A stretch of 64,000 nucleotides of DNA from M0108 sp044228795 (GTDB lineage Bacteria > Pseudomonadota > Gammaproteobacteria > Chromatiales > Chromatiaceae), in NCBI GenBank assembly GCA_044228795.1, contig JBGAUE010000012.1, forward strand, positions 37,196 through 101,195. Direction: 5' to 3'. Under the pieces are notes generated by a model. It was given only the letters and a program-made list of their open reading frames with translations. It did no database searches and had not been told where the DNA came from. Shown here piece by piece: positions 1 through 9,413 of this stretch (within the stretch, counting starts at the first letter, position 1; the number at the start of each line of letters is the position of its first letter). A program made the translations under genes and the position numbers.

Positions 1-384
1 GAAGAACCGACCCTGGAAATAGATGCGGGACAGGCGATTGCGCACCAGCATCACCCGGTCGTCGCCGGGGGCGGCGCCCCCTACCCTGGCCTTGGGGGCG
101 ACACGCCGCTGGGCGTTCTGGTAGGCGATAGCCAGTTCGGGTTCCGCGCCAGCGATAGGCAAGATGTCCTGCCACCAGTCCATAACCCAATCGGACTTGG
201 AGAAGAAGCGGTGACCACCAATGTCGATGCGGTTGCCCTGGAACCGGACGGTCTTGGAGATGCCACCCAGTTCCCCACTGGCCTCCAGCACCATGACCCG
301 GATGTGGGCGCGGCGCAGCAGCTCCAGAGCCGCCGTCAGACCCGCTGGGCCGGCGCCGATGATAAGGATCGTCTTGTTGTCCAT
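1..384 (-). CDS. FAD/NAD(P)-binding amine-oxidase-like protein, N-terminal part
   Basis: The gene runs off the left edge, so only the first 128 residues are visible. The ATG at 382-384 opens a Rossmann fold with the dinucleotide signature GAGPAG at residues 10-15, an acidic residue ending the second strand (VLEASGELGG), then GGHRFFSKSD. This arrangement is typical of the protoporphyrinogen oxidase/amine oxidase/UDP-galactopyranose mutase group of flavoproteins. GGHRFF is common in bacterial members annotated as NAD(P)/FAD-dependent oxidoreductases near polysaccharide or lipid-glycan genes. The substrate cannot be told from this fragment. The next gene upstream on the other strand is a GT-C-type membrane protein, which fits a surface-glycan context, but that link is inference. 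Confidence 0.8.
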   Translation of the reverse strand, partial: MDNKTILIIGAGPAGLTAALELLRRAHIRVMVLEASGELGGISKTVRFQGNRIDIGGHRFFSKSDWVMDWWQDILPIAGAEPELAIAYQNAQRRVAPKARVGGAAPGDDRVMLVRNRLSRIYFQGRFF

Positions 385-574
385 GGACTCCTGATGGTTC
401 CCTGGCGAGCTGGCCCTGCAGCTGGTCAAGGCGGCAGTATCGCGCGATCATGGCCCCTAGGGTAAGGGTCAGTTAGCGTCGGCCCATCCTGGCCTCTGGT
501 TTAGGCACTACCCCACGGCCTTGCCCGCAAACCGGGCTAGGCCGTGCATTAATCGGACGCAAGGACAATCTGCC

Positions 575-2404
575 TTGGAATTTGAACAAAGTCAGCCCCC
601 GCACCTGGCACCTCGCCTCCTGCTCCTCCTCATGGCCCTGGTCCTGGCCGGCTTGTGTCTCTGGGGCGGAGCTCGCGGCCAGATTATCCCCGGCCTGCCC
701 TTCCATGACCCGGACGATGTGCTGCGTATGCTGCAGGTCCTGGCCCTGCAGGATAGCGGCGGCTGGTATGACCTGACGCAATACCGCATCAACCCGCCCG
801 AGGGGGTGGCCATGCATTGGTCGCGCCTGCCCGACCTGCCGCTGCTGGGCCTGCTGGTCCTCGCCGAGCCCTGGCTGGGTCGGGACCAGGCCATCTGGCT
901 GACGGCGACCCTGGTGCCCCTGCTCCTCGGGGTTGGCTATTTCCTGGCCCTGGTGTGGGCGGCGCGGCCCCTGACCGGGCCCGCCGGCGCCCTCCAGGCG
1001 GGCCTTATCGCGCTCGCCGCCTTCATACCCCTGCTATCCTTCAGTGCCGGGCGCATCGATCACCACGGTTGGCAGTTGCTGCTGGCCCTCCTCCAAGCGG
1101 GGGCCGTGCTGCGCTTGGCGGCGGGGCACCGGGGGCTGGGGGCGCCGCTATTAGCCGGGCTGTGCGCCGCCCTGGGCCTCTGGGTGGGGGCCGAGGCCAT
1201 CCCACCGCTGGCCTTTACCGCCCTGGCACTGGTTATCCTCTGGTGGCGGGAGGGGCGCTGGCTCGCCGACCGCCTGGCCCTGTTCGGCTTCGCAGCCCTG
1301 GCTGGCACCCTGGTGATCCTCCCCCTGGCCCTGGCGCCGGGTCATCGGGCCGCCACCGCTTGCGATGCCTTTTCCCTGGTCAGCGTCGCGCTGACGGCGG
1401 CCCTAGCGCTGTTCGGCGCCGGCGCCGCCCTGGCCGAGCGCCACCCCGGGGGCCTGACCTGGCCCCGCCGGGCCGGCCTGACCCTGATATTGGGTCTGCC
1501 CCTGCTCGTCCTGCTCGGGCTGTTCTTTCCCCAGTGTCTGGCCGGTCCTTATGGCGAAGTCAGCCCCGAGGCAGCGCAACTCGCGGCCAAGACCGGCGAA
1601 TCCCTGCCCATGGGCCCCTTATTGGTGAAGGAGCCCGCCACCGCCGTCTATTTTCTAGCCCTGCCCCTGGCGGGGCTGCTTCTCGTCAGCGGGCAGGCCT
1701 GGCGAACGCTGGGCCCTGACAAGAATCTCTGGCTGGCCCTTGGCGTCCTGCTTGGCGGCAGCCTGGTCTTGCCCTGGTGGCAGTTTCGTGGCGTCCATCT
1801 TGCCAATGTCTATGCCGCCCTGGCCCTCACCTGGCCGGCCGCCTCGCTAGGCGCCGGCGTCGGCCAGGCCCGGGGCCTGGTGGGGCGCCTGTGGCGACGG
1901 GCAGGTCCCGCGGCCCTAGTAGCCTTGCTACCGGGCATGGTGGCCTTGCTGGTGGTGAGCCGCAGCGGCCAGGGCGAACCGCGCGACAAGGCAGCCTGCG
2001 ATCCGGGTGGGGCCCTGGCAATCCTGAACCAGGAGGCCTACCGGGCCCGCGCCCCCCTGCTCATCGCGGCCGACATCAACCTGGGCGCGCCCATCCTCTG
2101 GGGTACCCCCCATGCCGTACTGGCGGCGCCCTATCACCGCAACGCCGCCGGCCTGCGTGACAACGAGGCCATCTTCGGGGGTGACGAGGCCAGCGCCTGG
2201 GAGGCGGTCCGGCGCCGGGGGGTGGCCTTTCTGCTGCTCTGCCCCGAGCAATTGGAATCCGGAAACCAGGGTAAGGAGGCCGCGACCCCATTTAGGCACC
2301 GCCTGCTGAGTGGGGAGATGCCCTTTTGGATAGAAGAGGTACCGGTCCCAAGCTCAGCACGCTTGCTCAGGGTCCGGGCACAGGATCCTGAGCAAGTACC
2401 CTGA
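575..2404 (+). CDS. GT-C/STT3-like polytopic membrane glycosyltransferase-type protein
   Basis: 609 residues with about a dozen hydrophobic segments. After the first membrane segment come DPDD (45-48), HWSRLPD (81-87) and DHH (162-164). An acidic motif in the first external loop plus DHH in a later loop resembles the metal and donor-binding architecture of GT-C enzymes (STT3/PglB, ArnT). A soluble C-terminal third follows. I prefer the TTG start at 575 because AAGGA lies 9 nt upstream; the reading frame stays open to a TTG at 521 that has no ribosome site. Family knowledge suggests transfer of a lipid-linked sugar, but no acceptor can be named and the assignment rests on motifs only. Confidence 0.6.
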   Translation: MEFEQSQPPHLAPRLLLLLMALVLAGLCLWGGARGQIIPGLPFHDPDDVLRMLQVLALQDSGGWYDLTQYRINPPEGVAMHWSRLPDLPLLGLLVLAEPWLGRDQAIWLTATLVPLLLGVGYFLALVWAARPLTGPAGALQAGLIALAAFIPLLSFSAGRIDHHGWQLLLALLQAGAVLRLAAGHRGLGAPLLAGLCAALGLWVGAEAIPPLAFTALALVILWWREGRWLADRLALFGFAALAGTLVILPLALAPGHRAATACDAFSLVSVALTAALALFGAGAALAERHPGGLTWPRRAGLTLILGLPLLVLLGLFFPQCLAGPYGEVSPEAAQLAAKTGESLPMGPLLVKEPATAVYFLALPLAGLLLVSGQAWRTLGPDKNLWLALGVLLGGSLVLPWWQFRGVHLANVYAALALTWPAASLGAGVGQARGLVGRLWRRAGPAALVALLPGMVALLVVSRSGQGEPRDKAACDPGGALAILNQEAYRARAPLLIAADINLGAPILWGTPHAVLAAPYHRNAAGLRDNEAIFGGDEASAWEAVRRRGVAFLLLCPEQLESGNQGKEAATPFRHRLLSGEMPFWIEEVPVPSSARLLRVRAQDPEQVP

Positions 2405-2585
2405 AAGGGATTTCTGGCGGTATGGGGTTGTCCATCCAACGTGTTGACCGCCTGTCGTTGCTATACTTTCAGCATGGCGATTGGCCAGGTCTACAGCCTG
2501 TTATAAGCGGGGCGTACAGGCCTGTTCATCAGGCCATTCTCAGGCTGACCATGCACAGGTAATCACCCAATCTTACGAGAACCTT

Positions 2586-3905
2586 ATGAACTACCCAGGG
2601 ATAAAGTTCAGATGCGACCAGTCGGGAAGTTATGTGATCTGGGTGGTGATCCTGTTACCGGTCCTTGTCGGGGCCATGGCCCTTGCCTTTGATGCGGGCA
2701 TCGCCCAGGCCGATCGGCAGCGGGCGCATACCGCGGCGGATGCCGCCGCCTTGGCAGGGGCCTTCACGGTCAAGGAGGAAAGGTCAAACCTGGCGAGCGC
2801 TACGAGTTCAGTGGTGGCTGCGGCCAAGGCCAGGGTCACCGCCGCGGCAAGGCTGGGGGCTAAGGCCAACGGTTTCGAACAGGGTGTTAAGGGCGTGGTC
2901 ATCGATGTCGAATACCCCCCGGTCAGCAGCTATTTCGCGCCCTATACGGGTCTTAGCGATTACATAGGTATCCGCGTGAGAAGACCTACCCCCTCCTCCT
3001 TTGGCAACTTTTTCGGCATCGCAAGTTTTCCCGTCGAGGTGACCGCGGTGGGCAGGGCCGGCACGGACACGGCGGGCAATACCTGTCCGGGGTTATACCT
3101 ATATGGCAATACACATAATAAAACCACCGATCTAAAGCATGGCTCGAAATATTTCATCCATGGAGGTGGTATCTACCTCGATGCCAGTGGCACAGCCATG
3201 TTCGGGAGTAGCGGCTCGGAGATGGAAGCTCAATGGATAGAGTCAAAGGATGCCAATCCCACCAACTCTGTGGAATATTTCTGCGACGCCTATCCACGCA
3301 CTAATTCTTCTGATCACACCGGCGATCAAAGGTGTGTCCAGCCCTTATCCACAATTAGGGAGCCACCTGAGCAATTTACCCCTGGCCCCTGCACAACCCA
3401 GAATACCAATTGCTGCGTGGGGACCAACGCCTCTACCATCACCCAACTGAAGTGCCCTTGCACTTCAACCACTTACACTCGTAACCTGAACGCCAGCGCC
3501 ACGGCTTCGCCTGTCCTCGAAGCCGGAACCTTCTGTGGGGGCCTGACCATCCAGGATACGGGAACCGCGACCCTTCCCCTCCTTCTGCGGGCCTCCACCT
3601 CCAGTGACACCTTTATCTTTGCCAACAGCACCGGCACTATCGCGAATGGTAACCTGACCATCCAAGGTACCAGTAGCAAAAATAGCTATTTCACTGTGCA
3701 GAATGCCAACGGCTATGCAGGGGTAACCCTATATTCGCTGGGAGGATTAATGGATATGACATATTCACGAACATCCAGCCCGAACACCCCACTAAGAATA
3801 TATTTCGATGCCATGGCTCTAGATTACTCCACCCTGGATATATCACCTTACCAAGAGCAGCATTGCGGGCTATTGCCAGCCATCACCACCGTCGTGGTCC
3901 AATGA
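2586..3905 (+). CDS. TadG-like pseudopilin/pilus-assembly protein, cysteine-rich
   Basis: 439 residues from the ATG at 2586 (preceded by GAGAA); the frame extends upstream to 2481, but that extension is not pilin-like. A short N-terminus is followed by one hydrophobic helix at residues 17-36 and then DAGIAQADRQRAHTAADAAA, the hallmark of the Flp pilus-assembly TadE/G-type N-terminal region. The remainder is a Ser/Thr/Asn-rich extracytoplasmic domain with a cysteine-dense patch around residues 255-300 (CTTQNTNCC, CPC). Such proteins sit at or near the base of Tad pili. It is the first of three + strand genes joined by ATGA overlaps, converging on the main tad operon. A TATACT hexamer at 2462-2467 may belong to its promoter, but no well-spaced -35 was found. 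Confidence 0.8.
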   Translation: MNYPGIKFRCDQSGSYVIWVVILLPVLVGAMALAFDAGIAQADRQRAHTAADAAALAGAFTVKEERSNLASATSSVVAAAKARVTAAARLGAKANGFEQGVKGVVIDVEYPPVSSYFAPYTGLSDYIGIRVRRPTPSSFGNFFGIASFPVEVTAVGRAGTDTAGNTCPGLYLYGNTHNKTTDLKHGSKYFIHGGGIYLDASGTAMFGSSGSEMEAQWIESKDANPTNSVEYFCDAYPRTNSSDHTGDQRCVQPLSTIREPPEQFTPGPCTTQNTNCCVGTNASTITQLKCPCTSTTYTRNLNASATASPVLEAGTFCGGLTIQDTGTATLPLLLRASTSSDTFIFANSTGTIANGNLTIQGTSSKNSYFTVQNANGYAGVTLYSLGGLMDMTYSRTSSPNTPLRIYFDAMALDYSTLDISPYQEQHCGLLPAITTVVVQ

Positions 3906-4504
3906 AAGTGGTGAACCACCTTATTCTTAACAAGCCAACCCGGGGATCGGCGACGGTCGAGTTGCTCATTGTCCTGCCCCTACTCCTCCTGATAACTCTG
4001 GCAAGCATGGACCTGGCCAGGGTCGTGCATGCCCACCTCTCCCTGGCCAGCGCCGTTCATGCGGGGGTGCTGGCGGGGGCGCGCCTGCTGCAACAAAAGA
4101 ATCCAGTTGCGGTACAGCAGTGGGGCTATGACCCGACCAACAAGATCATCACTCTCGTGGATTCGGCGAAGGTGGCGCTGACCATGCAGCATGCCACCCA
4201 GGATAATATCGGTGCCTACACATTGAATTCCGCCGATTTTCTGCTTAACGCCGTTCAGTGTCGTTGTATGAAGAAGACCAGTGCTGGTACGGTGAGTTAC
4301 GATCCAGCCTCTGGCAGCCTAGTCGCCTGTAACGCAACGGAAATCCAGAATTGCAATGCCAATGCCACCTATTCCGCTACCTACCGGCAAATTCATGTGG
4401 TGATGCGCGTCAGACTGCCGGTTGCTACGGAGTTCGCCTGGCCCTGGCTAGCCTCGCCGGTAGTGCTGGAAGAGTTCGCCACCCTGCAGGCGGATGAATT
4501 ATGA
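3902..4504 (+). CDS. tadE: TadE-family pseudopilin
   Basis: 200 residues from the ATG at 3902, which overlaps the preceding stop by 4 nt (ATGA). After a basic N-terminus comes RGSATVELLIVLPLLLLI. The Glu within a long hydrophobic helix is the TadE-like processing and assembly motif, in which prepilin peptidase cuts before the hydrophobic stretch. The C-terminal domain is extracytoplasmic with several cysteines (CRC near the middle). In Tad systems TadE and TadF are pseudopilins needed for Flp fibre biogenesis. Translational coupling to both neighbours indicates one operon. Confidence 0.85.
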   Translation: MKVVNHLILNKPTRGSATVELLIVLPLLLLITLASMDLARVVHAHLSLASAVHAGVLAGARLLQQKNPVAVQQWGYDPTNKIITLVDSAKVALTMQHATQDNIGAYTLNSADFLLNAVQCRCMKKTSAGTVSYDPASGSLVACNATEIQNCNANATYSATYRQIHVVMRVRLPVATEFAWPWLASPVVLEEFATLQADEL

Positions 4505-5055
4505 GCAAGTTCCTCAGGCTGTGTGCCATGACGGCTGGGCAGGGTGCTTGGGTTGGCCGGGGGCGGCGCTGCCAGCGCGGGGCGGAGACGGTGGAATTGG
4601 CGGTGACCCTGGCCTTCTTTCTGCTGGTCCTGTTCAGTTTTTTGATTGGGATCATGCTGATGTACGACTATAACGCCATCGCCTATCTGGCGCGGGAGGG
4701 TGTCTATTTTGCCATCCGGCGCGGGGCCGAGGCAGCTGCGGCCACCTCTCCAGTCCGCACCGACGCCCCAGCGACGGCGGCCACGATAGAGGCCTATATC
4801 CGCGCGCGCGGCCTGCTCTCGCCCGCGACAGTGACCGCCCAATGGGCTGACTGCAATCCCCTCAACCTCGGCGAAACCGTGAAATGCATCGACACTCCGC
4901 CGACCTGGGGCGCGCTGAATAAAGGTGTCAACAATCAACCCGGTGATTGGGTACGGGTAACGGTAACCTATAGCTTCCGCCCGCCGCTGCTGGATTCCAT
5001 CTGGCCGGCGACCATCAACCTCTCCAGCACGGCTCAGGGAACCGTCGTATTTTGA
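4501..5055 (+). CDS. TadE/TadF-type pseudopilin
   Basis: 184 residues, starting in an ATGA overlap with the preceding tadE. It contains RGAETVELAVTLAFFLLVLF, again the pseudopilin motif of a Glu inside the hydrophobic helix, followed by YDYNAIAYLAREGVYFAIRRG, the conserved region after the helix in TadE-like proteins. It is the third and last gene of the pseudopilin operon. It stops 10 nt from the convergent stop of the TPR gene, leaving no room for a separate terminator. It probably forms a heteromeric minor-pilin complex with the other two. Confidence 0.82.
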   Translation: MSKFLRLCAMTAGQGAWVGRGRRCQRGAETVELAVTLAFFLLVLFSFLIGIMLMYDYNAIAYLAREGVYFAIRRGAEAAAATSPVRTDAPATAATIEAYIRARGLLSPATVTAQWADCNPLNLGETVKCIDTPPTWGALNKGVNNQPGDWVRVTVTYSFRPPLLDSIWPATINLSSTAQGTVVF

Positions 5056-5065
5056 AGGTGATGCC

Positions 5066-5986
5066 CTATTTTTTTCTCAGGGCGCGCACCCGCTGGGCGT
5101 TGTCGCTGGCGGTGGGGTAGTACTCGGGGGACAGGCGCTGGGCCTCCTCGAAGAAGGACTGGGCGTCGTCGAGGCGGCCGGCGACCATGGCAATATAGCC
5201 GACGTCGTTGTAGGCCTGGGGCAGGTCCTGGACCTTGCGGAAGGCGGCCAGGGCCTTTTCATATTTGCCCTGGCGGCTGTAGACCAGGCCCAGGTTGCGC
5301 CATGCCCGGGCGTAATTGGGATCAAGTGCCAGGGCCGCGCGGAACTCGGTGATGGCGGCCTGGTTGTTGCCAGCCAGGTAGTGGGAGTAGCCCAGGTTGT
5401 TGTGAAGGGTGGGTGACTGCGGTGCATGGGCCAGGCCGTCCAGGAAGTGCCCCTGGGCGCGGGCATGATCGCGTTCGATGTCGGCCAGGACGCCCAAGGC
5501 GTTATGGGCGCCGGCGAGCTTGGGGTCCGCCCGCACGGCGGTGCGCAGCAGGGTCTCGGCCTCGGCGTATTGACGCTGGCGGGTGAGGAGGATGCCGAGG
5601 CCGGTGAGGGCGCCAGCCTGTTTGGGATCGCTGTCCAGGGCCCGGCGGTAGGCGGCCTCGGCGACCCCGTTATTGTGGCGGCTAGCCTGGATAGCGCCGA
5701 CCTTGTAGAGAATCTCGGCGTTGCCCTCATCCTGGCGCAGGGCGCGGAGGTATTCGAAGAGGGCGCGGTCGGGGTCACCCGCCACCAGGGCCGCATCGCC
5801 CTTGGCCAGGGCCTCGGCGGCGGTAACGGCTGGGGCGGCGGCGAAAGCGGTCGGGGACGGGGTGCCGAGGAGGGCGGCCAGGTCCCCATCCCTGGCGGTG
5901 TGGGTCGGAGTCTGGGCGCAGCCGGCCAGGAGCCCGAGGGCCGCCAGCGCCAGGAGACAGGGAGGCGATAAGCGTTCGCTCCTCAT
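5066..5986 (-). CDS. tadD: TadD-like TPR lipoprotein
   Basis: 306 residues. The signal peptide ends in a lipobox (LLAGC, Cys near residue 22), so an outer-membrane-anchored lipoprotein is expected. The rest is a run of tetratricopeptide repeats with the usual pattern (for example ARAWRNLGLVYSRQGKYEKA and HNNLGYSHYLAGNNQAA). TadD is the TPR lipoprotein of Tad machines and acts like a pilotin or scaffold for the secretin. Its start overlaps the tadC stop by 4 nt, so it is the distal gene of the large - strand tad operon. Confidence 0.88.
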   Translation of the reverse strand: MRSERLSPPCLLALAALGLLAGCAQTPTHTARDGDLAALLGTPSPTAFAAAPAVTAAEALAKGDAALVAGDPDRALFEYLRALRQDEGNAEILYKVGAIQASRHNNGVAEAAYRRALDSDPKQAGALTGLGILLTRQRQYAEAETLLRTAVRADPKLAGAHNALGVLADIERDHARAQGHFLDGLAHAPQSPTLHNNLGYSHYLAGNNQAAITEFRAALALDPNYARAWRNLGLVYSRQGKYEKALAAFRKVQDLPQAYNDVGYIAMVAGRLDDAQSFFEEAQRLSPEYYPTASDNAQRVRALRKK

Positions 5987-6969
5987 CTGCCCATGAGGCC
6001 CCCGACGAGCTTGATCATGGGGGTGCCCATGACGATCACCATGACGGCAGGGAGCATGAAGAGGGCGATGGGTATGAGCATCTTGACGCCAACCTTGGCC
6101 GCCTGTTCCTGGGCGGCCTCAAGCCGTTTGCTGCGCATCTCTTCCGAATAGGTGCTCAGGGTCTCGCTGATGCTGGTACCAAAGCGCATCGCCTGCTGTA
6201 GCGTGGCCGTCAGGGAGCGCATCTCGTCCAGGCCGGTGCGGCTGGCCAGTGCCTGCAGGGCGGTGCGGCTGTCCATGCCGGCCCCCATGTGCAGCATGGC
6301 GGTCTTGAGTTCTTCCGCCAGGATGGGGTGCTGGATATCCATCTCCAGGGCGACGCGCTGGATGGCGGCGTTGAGACCCAGGCCGGCCTCCGAGCAGACC
6401 ACCAGCATGTCCAGGACATCGGGCAGGCCCCGGCGGATCGCCGACTGGCGCTTGCGCATCTGTTTTACCAGGACATAGTCCGGCAGGATGAGGCCGATCG
6501 GCAGGGCCAGGATGATGAGGGGCAGGGCCTTGTTCAGTGGCATGAGCCCAGGGATGAGGATGAAGGCCGCGGTCAGGGCCGGCAGGCCCAGCCCAGCAAC
6601 GATCTTGAAGCCGAAAAACAGGCCCAGATCCTCCGGACGACGATAGCCGGCATGGATCAGCTTATCGGTGGCTCGCTCCCGCTTCTGAACGCTGGTGGGG
6701 GTCAGGCCGCGGCCCAGCCGTTCCAGCAGGCGCTGGCCCCGCGCCTCGGATCCCAGGCTCATCCCGGTGGAACTGGGTTGGGCCCTGCCCGAGGCAACGG
6801 CCTCGATGCGTCCCTTTACCGGGTCGAACCTTTCCTGAATGGCACGGCCGACCAGGAAGCTGATCAGAAAGAACAGCAGACCCAGCCCCCCCACAAAGGC
6901 CCATTGCAGGAAACTGGGATCGGTCACCAGGGGGTTCAGCCAATAATTGATTTGGTCGATCCAGGCCAT
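5983..6969 (-). CDS. tadC: TadC, inner-membrane platform protein of the Tad pilus
   Basis: 328 residues from the ATG at 6967-6969 (reading MAWIDQINYWLN); the frame stays open further upstream, but the preceding tadB stops 11 nt before this ATG. It is a type II secretion F-domain protein: hydrophobic segments near the N-terminus, a pair around residues 145-190, the conserved cytoplasmic stretch RRGLPDVLDMLVVCSEAGLG, and two C-terminal segments. TadB and TadC together form the platform driven by the TadA ATPase. Confidence 0.9.
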   Translation of the reverse strand: MAWIDQINYWLNPLVTDPSFLQWAFVGGLGLLFFLISFLVGRAIQERFDPVKGRIEAVASGRAQPSSTGMSLGSEARGQRLLERLGRGLTPTSVQKRERATDKLIHAGYRRPEDLGLFFGFKIVAGLGLPALTAAFILIPGLMPLNKALPLIILALPIGLILPDYVLVKQMRKRQSAIRRGLPDVLDMLVVCSEAGLGLNAAIQRVALEMDIQHPILAEELKTAMLHMGAGMDSRTALQALASRTGLDEMRSLTATLQQAMRFGTSISETLSTYSEEMRSKRLEAAQEQAAKVGVKMLIPIALFMLPAVMVIVMGTPMIKLVGGLMGR

Positions 6970-6980
6970 GACGGTGGCTC

Positions 6981-7952
6981 TTACACATCCAACTGGATCA
7001 TGCGCCAAATCACCAGGGCGCCGATGGCCTGGAGGCCCATGGCACCGTAAAACAACTTGATTCCCACGGGATGATCCATAAGGGTGGCCAGGTAGCCGGG
7101 AGATAACAACTCCAGTGCGGCGGCCAGAATAAAGGGGATCAGGCCCACGATCCAGGCCGAGGTGCGGTTGGAGGCGGTCAGGGTCCGCAGTTGCCGCTGG
7201 AAGCGGAAGCGCTCCCGCATCAACTTTTCCAGGCGGTCTACGGATTCGGCCAGGTTGCCACCGATCTCGCGCTGGATCACGATGGCGACGGCCATGGCCA
7301 TGACGGCGACGCTGGGGATGCGCTCCAGCATGGCCAGGAAGGCGGAGCGCAGGTCGCCACCGTAATTGAGTTCATTGAAGACAATACCGAATTCCTTGGC
7401 CACCGGCCCCTGCATCTCCTGGGAGACGATCTGCAGGGCCTGGCTCAGGGGTAGGCCAGCGCGCAGGGTCCGCGCCAGCATCGACAGGGCATCGGGCAGG
7501 GAGGCCTCGAAGTTGAGAAGCCGCTGGGCCTTCTGGCGCTTGAGCCAGATCCAGGGGCCAAGAGCGGCCAACACGGTCAGGGCCAGGATCAGGACATCCC
7601 GGGTGGTAAAGAGGGGCATGATAACCAGGACGGCAAAAGCCCCGCCCAGGCCCATCAGGACGATGCGATAAGCGGGGACCTGGATGCCAGCCTGCTCGAT
7701 GAGCCGCACCAGGGGGGCCAGGGCGGGCCAGGATTCCAACCAGCGCTCGAAGGGTCTGAGCCCCTGCAGGTAGGTGTGCCGCGCCAGGGAGATCTGTTCC
7801 GTCACCACGACCTGGTTAGCGAGTTGGGCGATGCGCTGGCGCAGCCGCCGCTGGCTTTGGGCACTGGTACTGGTGATGGGTGCGGTGAATACCTGTGTCA
7901 GGAGCAGGACGAAGAGGAAGATGCCGCCGAGCATCAGGATACGGTCTGTCAT
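6981..7952 (-). CDS. tadB: TadB, inner-membrane platform protein of the Tad pilus
   Basis: 323 residues. An N-terminal membrane anchor is followed by the F-domain with FEASLPDALSMLARTLRAG and GLPLSQALQIVSQEMQGP, the hallmark cytoplasmic motif of T2SS-F proteins, and C-terminal transmembrane helices. It lies 8 nt after tadA and 11 nt before tadC, in the canonical tadA-B-C-D order. Length and topology are usual for TadB. Confidence 0.9.
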   Translation of the reverse strand: MTDRILMLGGIFLFVLLLTQVFTAPITSTSAQSQRRLRQRIAQLANQVVVTEQISLARHTYLQGLRPFERWLESWPALAPLVRLIEQAGIQVPAYRIVLMGLGGAFAVLVIMPLFTTRDVLILALTVLAALGPWIWLKRQKAQRLLNFEASLPDALSMLARTLRAGLPLSQALQIVSQEMQGPVAKEFGIVFNELNYGGDLRSAFLAMLERIPSVAVMAMAVAIVIQREIGGNLAESVDRLEKLMRERFRFQRQLRTLTASNRTSAWIVGLIPFILAAALELLSPGYLATLMDHPVGIKLFYGAMGLQAIGALVIWRMIQLDV

Positions 7953-7960
7953 AGTGGCGA

Positions 7961-9346
7961 CTAGCGGAAGGCGTCTTGGCTGGGGTGGAATACGGCCAGG
8001 TCGATGTCGATCGCATGCCGACGCAGTTGTTCCTGAAACAGGGGTACCAGGCCGGTTGCGGTGAAATTGCCGATGACGTTGCCCTCGGTATCGATGCCGC
8101 GGCGATCGAAGCGGAAGATCTGGGCGGTGGTGATAATGTCGCCCTCCAACCCCTGCACCTCGTCGATGCTGATGAGGCGCCGGCGACCATCCTCCTGGCG
8201 CTCCAGTTGCAGGATCAGGTCCAGGGCGGAGCTGATTTGGGCGCGTACCGGACCCGTGGGCAGGTTCAGGCCGGTCATGGCGACCATGCTCTCCAGACGG
8301 GTAAGGGCATCCCGTGGGGTGTTGGCGTGGATGGTAGCGAGGGAGCCGTCGTGACCGGTGTTCATGGCCTGGAGCATGTCCAAGGCCTCGCCGCCGCGGA
8401 TCTCGCCGAGGACGATACGGTCCGGCCGCATGCGCAGACAGTTGCGTACCAAATCGCGCTGGTTGACCTCCCCCTTGCCCTCGATGTTGGGAGGGCGGGT
8501 CTCCAGGCGCACCACATGGGGCTGCTGCAACTGCAATTCCGCCGAATCCTCGACGGTGACGATGCGTTCGTTCGGGGGTATTTCGCCGGACAGGCAGTTG
8601 AGCAGGGTGGTCTTGCCCGTGCCCGTGCCACCGGAGATCAGCACATTGAGCCGGCCGCGCACCGCCGCGGCGAGGACATGGGCCATATTGCGCGTCAGGG
8701 CGCCCAGTTCAATGAGCCGCTGGATGGTCAGGCGGTCCGCCGGGAATCGACGGATGGACAGGGCGGGGCCGTCCAGGGCCAGGGGCGGGATGATAGCGTT
8801 AACGCGGGAGCCATCCGGTAGCCGCGCGTCCACCATGGGCGAGGCTTCGTCGATGCGGCGCCCGACCCGGGAGACGATGCGCTCGATGATACTCATCAGA
8901 TGGCTGTTGCTGTCGAAATAGATGGGCACCTGCTCGAGCTTGCCGCGCCGTTCCACGAAGACCTGGGAGGGGCCGTTGACCAGGATGTCGGAGATGCTGG
9001 TATCCCGCAACAGATTCTCCAGGGGTCCCAGCCCCAGGATTTCGTCCTGGATGTCCCGCACGATGCGTTGGCGAGTGGTCTGGGGATAGGGCACCTGGTC
9101 CTGGGCCATGGTCCGTTCGCAGGCCTCGTGGATCTGGCGGCGGGCCTCGTTGTTGTCCAGGTCTTGCAGCCGACTCAGGTTAAGGGACTTGACAACGCGG
9201 TCGAATACCTGGCGCTTCCAGTCCGTCTCTTCCTGAGACAGGATGTTGCCGATGACGGTACCGCCCATGGCCCGGGACCAGATGTCGCGCCCTACCCCGG
9301 TCTGGACGGAAGGTTCGAGCCGGGCGGGCTTGCGGATCAGGGTCAT
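7961..9346 (-). CDS. tadA: TadA/CpaF secretion ATPase
   Basis: 461 residues. Walker A is GGTGTGKTTLLN (about residue 240), followed by the Asp box near EDSAELQL, a Walker B region LRMRPDRIVLGEIRG and the His box HDGSLATIHANTP. This is the type II/IV secretion GspE-like ATPase that powers Flp pilus extension, and probably retraction, from the cytoplasmic face. The N-terminal 100 residues form the usual helical CpaF extension. It is separated from tadZ by about 67 nt with no obvious terminator. Confidence 0.93.
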   Translation of the reverse strand: MTLIRKPARLEPSVQTGVGRDIWSRAMGGTVIGNILSQEETDWKRQVFDRVVKSLNLSRLQDLDNNEARRQIHEACERTMAQDQVPYPQTTRQRIVRDIQDEILGLGPLENLLRDTSISDILVNGPSQVFVERRGKLEQVPIYFDSNSHLMSIIERIVSRVGRRIDEASPMVDARLPDGSRVNAIIPPLALDGPALSIRRFPADRLTIQRLIELGALTRNMAHVLAAAVRGRLNVLISGGTGTGKTTLLNCLSGEIPPNERIVTVEDSAELQLQQPHVVRLETRPPNIEGKGEVNQRDLVRNCLRMRPDRIVLGEIRGGEALDMLQAMNTGHDGSLATIHANTPRDALTRLESMVAMTGLNLPTGPVRAQISSALDLILQLERQEDGRRRLISIDEVQGLEGDIITTAQIFRFDRRGIDTEGNVIGNFTATGLVPLFQEQLRRHAIDIDLAVFHPSQDAFR

Positions 9347-9413
9347 GGCGGACAGTACTCAGTATTCAAGGAAAGTGAGTGGCTCGGGAACCGGGGTTGC
9401 TCACCCGGCCGCG

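Noticed and set aside
2443..2467. TTGACC and TATACT as a promoter for the pseudopilin operon
   Set aside because: Spacing is only 12 nt, too short for a normal sigma70 promoter.
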